Part shown: piece by piece, positions 61,291 through 64,000 of the stretch
Layout: every line of letters begins with the position of its first letter
How positions within the stretch are numbered: the first letter of the stretch is position 1
DNA from: Pseudoclavibacter sp. 13-3
Lineage (GTDB): Bacteria > Actinomycetota > Actinomycetes > Actinomycetales > Microbacteriaceae
Reading direction: 5' to 3'
DNA: 64,000 nt
Assembly (NCBI RefSeq): GCF_021168475.1
Contig: NZ_JAJOZT010000002.1
Coordinates: 1 to 64,000, forward strand
Made by a program: the position numbers and the translations under genes
The notes under the pieces: model-generated
Told to the model about the DNA's origin: nothing
The model's input: only the letters and a program-made list of their open reading frames with translations
The model's database searches: none

Positions 61291-64000
61291 ATGTCTGACG
61301 GCCGATCGAGCGCATACGACGAGATGCTGGCGTACGCACAGCATCCGCAGGCAGATCGAGAGGTGCTCGCTCAGATCGCGATGAGCCGACCAGATCTTCG
61401 GCAGGTCATCCTGCGGAATCCGGCGGCTGACGAACCGCTGCGCGGCTGGATCAGAGCGTTGCCCGACACCGAGGCGACCGTTTCGACCACCGCTGTGGGC
61501 GATGAGTTCTCTGACGCGCCGACTCTTGTGGCGGGGCAGTCTTTCGCCCCTGACCAGACGACCGCGGCCGCGCCAATCCAGATGCCAGGCGGTCAGGGGC
61601 ATTCGACCCCAGGGCAGAGTGCTGGGCCCATGCAGCAGTCGCAGCCAGGCCCTGCGTGGCAGTCAGGCCAGTGGTGCGACGCGGCGAACACAGTGCCTTC
61701 GCCTTCAGCGGCGCAGGCGTTCTCGACGCAGGCGTTCTCGACGGAGGCGCCGACGAAACCGCCCAGGCGAATGGGGAGACTGGTTGCGATCGCAGGCGGG
61801 GCCGTTGCCGTGCTCGTCGTCGGAGCGCTGGTGCTGAGCGGGGTGGTGCCGACACCGTGGGCGAGGTCGTCTGTGTCGTCGGCGGTCGCTTCTGACGCCA
61901 CCAAGACCCTGGGTGCGCTGCCTGCCGGTTCTGACTCATACCTCACGCAGCCGGTGGAGAAATGGACGGCGAAGGTCGCAGACCTGCCTGCTGATCTGAA
62001 GGCGACGGCCTTCATGCCGAACACATATGGGCAAGGCGTTCCAGGTGTCGGGGCCTCAGCGCTCGCAGTCGGTGACAGTAACGTGCTCATCAACTTCTCG
62101 ACGGCGTCGTATGAACATCAGCAGTATGGCGACGTGTGGAGCGCTGACGTGACGAAGGCTTCGACGGGGGTGGCCGCCTTTGACCGTGCAACGGGCGAAT
62201 ACCGCTGGTCGCACCTGTTCTCTGCCGATGACGGCACTGACGGTTCTGCGGTGCCGACGTGCGGCCTGAGTGTCGTCGACGATGTGTTCGCCTGCAGCAC
62301 CGGTGGGGGTATGACGCTGTTCGACGAGAAGAGCGGCGACGTGCGCGCTCGGGTCGAGGCCTCTGATCTCTTCGGGCATGATGACTATCGAATCGACGCC
62401 AATGGCGTCTCGGTCGACCCGCAGTCAAGTGCGATTCTGGTTGTGGGCGAGTCTGTCGCCGCAGGGTCGGGCGCCACAGACTTCACCGTGTCGCGACTCG
62501 GCAGCGACGGTGAGGTGCAGTGGAAGACAGACCACCCCGCTGCCGGTGGCGATGGCCGGCAGTGGGATTCGCTCGTCATGCGAACACCATTCGGCGACTC
62601 ATTGATGATCAACACCGACGGTGCCGGCTCATTTGGCGTCTTCGCCATCAGCACCGGCGAGCTGAAAGCTGCGGGGCCGGGCGCTGCCCTGTTGAAGAGC
62701 GAGAACTCGCTCGAATACACGGGTGACGGCCTCACCGTGAACACGATGGCGCAGAGTACTTCTGCGGCCGACGTCGAACAGGACATCTCACCGACCCAGG
62801 CCCTTGGCGTTCGTCTGCGCGACAGCGGTCGCGGTGACTCGATCACCGCCTATGAGGCCCAGTCGGGAGCCAAGCGGTGGTCTGCGACGCTTCCCGCAGA
62901 CCAGACGGTGCTCACGACGGGCCTCGACCAGGCTGTGGCCGTCGCCGACCATGACACGCTGGCGGCACGTTCGCTCAGCGATGGCACTCAACTGTGGTCG
63001 ATGTCGCTCAATGACGGCCGCAGCGCGCTCGAGACGGGTGGGCCGCTCGTGGCGACTGGGAATGCCACATCGGTGACCGCCCTGGGAACCTACGCCGATG
63101 GGAATGGCTGGCATGGCGCATCCACCGCAGCGAGCGAGCAGAACGGGGTGCCAGGGTGCGCCGATGGGCGCGTGCTGCTCTCGTGGAGCAAATGGTCTGA
63201 CGGATGGTTCACCGCATGCGCTGACTCTGACGGCAAACGCCCGCAGGTGCAGATGCGCGCATCTGACGGCAGAACGCTGTCTGGCGACAATCTCAAGGTG
63301 AACGACCACTGGACGCGTTTCTGCGGCAGTCTCGGCGAAGCCGATGCGTGCTCAGACTTCCGAGACGGAATGGTCACCTATCATCCACGCTCGGGCGATG
63401 CTGAGATGATTCCGACACAGACCGGATGGTTCACGGGCAACGGTGCGAGCGGTCTCGGCCAGGGGGCCGACGTGCCTGACGGGGTGCCCTCGTGCGAAGT
63501 CGGCACGAGTCTGGTCGGCTGGGGGTCAAACGGCGGCGACTGGGTGCTCTCCTGCGGTGAACGCGACGGCAGACCCGCGACGCTGCGTCTGAACGGCTTC
63601 GGTGGTGGGGATCGCACGGCCACTGACGTGCACCTGCAGGACGGCTCAATCTGCGGCTCGATTGCCGGGGGGAGCATCTGCTTCACGAGCACACCGGGAA
63701 CCCTTGTGCTCGACACGCCCTCAGCGCGGTCACAGAACGGCGTGGCCCAGGTATGGCAGCGCGGCCAGTCAGGTGATGGCGGCGGAGCGTATGGCGTGCA
63801 GGCCCCGGGCACGACGGGCGCCGACCAGGCGAGGTACCTCGTCGACGTGCTCGAGAAGTCGCGCAGCGCACGCCAGTCTCTGCAACCGGCCGTGACTGCC
63901 ATCAGCGCTTGCGGGTCGGGTCTCTCCGGGCCTCGCTCGACGCTGCGCGTTGTGACGCAGAACCGGCAAGATCTGCTTGCAGCGATCAGTTCTTCCCCGG
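61291..64000 (+). CDS. Large membrane-anchored protein: LRV-like head, one membrane helix, PQQ-like propeller (runs off the right edge)
   Basis: The frame from ATG 61291 (ribosome site GGGGGAG) is open for 903 codons to the edge; the 3' end is missing. Residues 1-55 (AYDEMLAYAQHPQADREVLA then IAMSRPDLRQVILRNPAADE) look like the variant leucine-rich repeat (LRV-type) unit found at the head of actinobacterial membrane proteins. A Gln/Ala/Pro linker follows, with a duplicated AQAFSTQAFST, then one membrane helix (about 164-186). The rest should be outside: repeats such as TGVAAFDRATGEYRWSHLF, ITAYEAQSGAKRWSATL and SLSDGTQLWSMSL suggest a PQQ-like beta-propeller. It has many Cys residues in pairs, probably disulfides. 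The end (YLVDVLEKSRSARQSLQ, VVTQNRQDLLAAI) is a helical domain. The function is unknown. Confidence 0.85.
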   Translation, partial: MSDGRSSAYDEMLAYAQHPQADREVLAQIAMSRPDLRQVILRNPAADEPLRGWIRALPDTEATVSTTAVGDEFSDAPTLVAGQSFAPDQTTAAAPIQMPGGQGHSTPGQSAGPMQQSQPGPAWQSGQWCDAANTVPSPSAAQAFSTQAFSTEAPTKPPRRMGRLVAIAGGAVAVLVVGALVLSGVVPTPWARSSVSSAVASDATKTLGALPAGSDSYLTQPVEKWTAKVADLPADLKATAFMPNTYGQGVPGVGASALAVGDSNVLINFSTASYEHQQYGDVWSADVTKASTGVAAFDRATGEYRWSHLFSADDGTDGSAVPTCGLSVVDDVFACSTGGGMTLFDEKSGDVRARVEASDLFGHDDYRIDANGVSVDPQSSAILVVGESVAAGSGATDFTVSRLGSDGEVQWKTDHPAAGGDGRQWDSLVMRTPFGDSLMINTDGAGSFGVFAISTGELKAAGPGAALLKSENSLEYTGDGLTVNTMAQSTSAADVEQDISPTQALGVRLRDSGRGDSITAYEAQSGAKRWSATLPADQTVLTTGLDQAVAVADHDTLAARSLSDGTQLWSMSLNDGRSALETGGPLVATGNATSVTALGTYADGNGWHGASTAASEQNGVPGCADGRVLLSWSKWSDGWFTACADSDGKRPQVQMRASDGRTLSGDNLKVNDHWTRFCGSLGEADACSDFRDGMVTYHPRSGDAEMIPTQTGWFTGNGASGLGQGADVPDGVPSCEVGTSLVGWGSNGGDWVLSCGERDGRPATLRLNGFGGGDRTATDVHLQDGSICGSIAGGSICFTSTPGTLVLDTPSARSQNGVAQVWQRGQSGDGGGAYGVQAPGTTGADQARYLVDVLEKSRSARQSLQPAVTAISACGSGLSGPRSTLRVVTQNRQDLLAAISSSP

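Overview
The window is the replication-origin region of a high-GC Gram-positive (Actinomycetota) chromosome. It carries the conserved set dnaA / oriC / dnaN-recF-dciA-gyrB-gyrA-DUF3566-tRNA-Ile-tRNA-Ala leftward and rpmH-rnpA-yidD-yidC-jag-rsmG-parA-parB rightward. The FhaA-FhaB-PstP-RodA-PbpA-PknA-PknB cassette, CrgA, a class E sortase, a mycoredoxin and a DUF6049-MurJ pair are also actinobacterial hallmarks. Order Micrococcales or a close relative fits; the sequence alone does not fix the family.

Layout. 1-2.2 kb: a possible gene cut by the left edge, short direct repeats and a HerA-like ATPase gene. 2.3-4.7 kb: a FadR-type regulator with an asparagine-type permease. 4.8-10.6 kb: a glycerol-3-phosphate / glycerophosphodiester uptake system (ugpQ, ugpB, ugpE, ugpA leftward; ugpC rightward) with a direct-repeat array resembling an actinobacterial PHO box in the divergent promoter. 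10.7-19.9 kb: tRNA-Leu and the cell-shape kinase/phosphatase operon, whose genes overlap or nearly touch. 20-23 kb: pabA-type amidotransferase, a 51-aa membrane protein, class E sortase, crgA, rhomboid protease, cyclophilin. 23.3-31 kb: metabolic and transport genes (helical membrane protein, butanediol dehydrogenase, panB, quinone reductase with PadR regulator, OpuC-type osmolyte ABC importer). 31.0-31.6 kb holds no recognisable gene. 31.6-43 kb: two tRNAs, gyrase, dciA, recF, dnaN, oriC with DnaA boxes, dnaA. 43-49 kb: rpmH to parB with three parS sites. 49-53 kb: a D-Ala-D-Ala-ligase-like protein, an aminotransferase, and trxB-trxA behind an excellent SigR/SigH-type promoter. 53-58.6 kb: murJ, DUF6049, cca. 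58.7-61 kb: an unknown helical protein, mycoredoxin, cycA. 61.1-64 kb: a perfect and a degenerate parS, then a gene running off the right edge for a large membrane-anchored protein with an LRV-like cytoplasmic head and a PQQ-like propeller outside.

How it fits together. Most genes serve replication initiation, segregation, envelope growth control and thiol redox. The PknA/PknB kinases, PstP phosphatase and FHA proteins act on the RodA/PbpA machinery; MurJ and CrgA belong to the same envelope programme. ParA/ParB, four perfect parS sites and oriC form the segregation centre. TrxB/TrxA and mycoredoxin are the disulfide-reducing systems. The CCA-adding enzyme is needed because tRNA-Leu and tRNA-Ala here lack an encoded CCA, while tRNA-Ile has one. 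No insertion sequence, prophage or CRISPR array was seen. The best leads are the PHO-box/ugp arrangement, the SigR-type trxBA promoter, the coupled 51-aa membrane protein, and the uncharacterised LRV-propeller protein beside parS.
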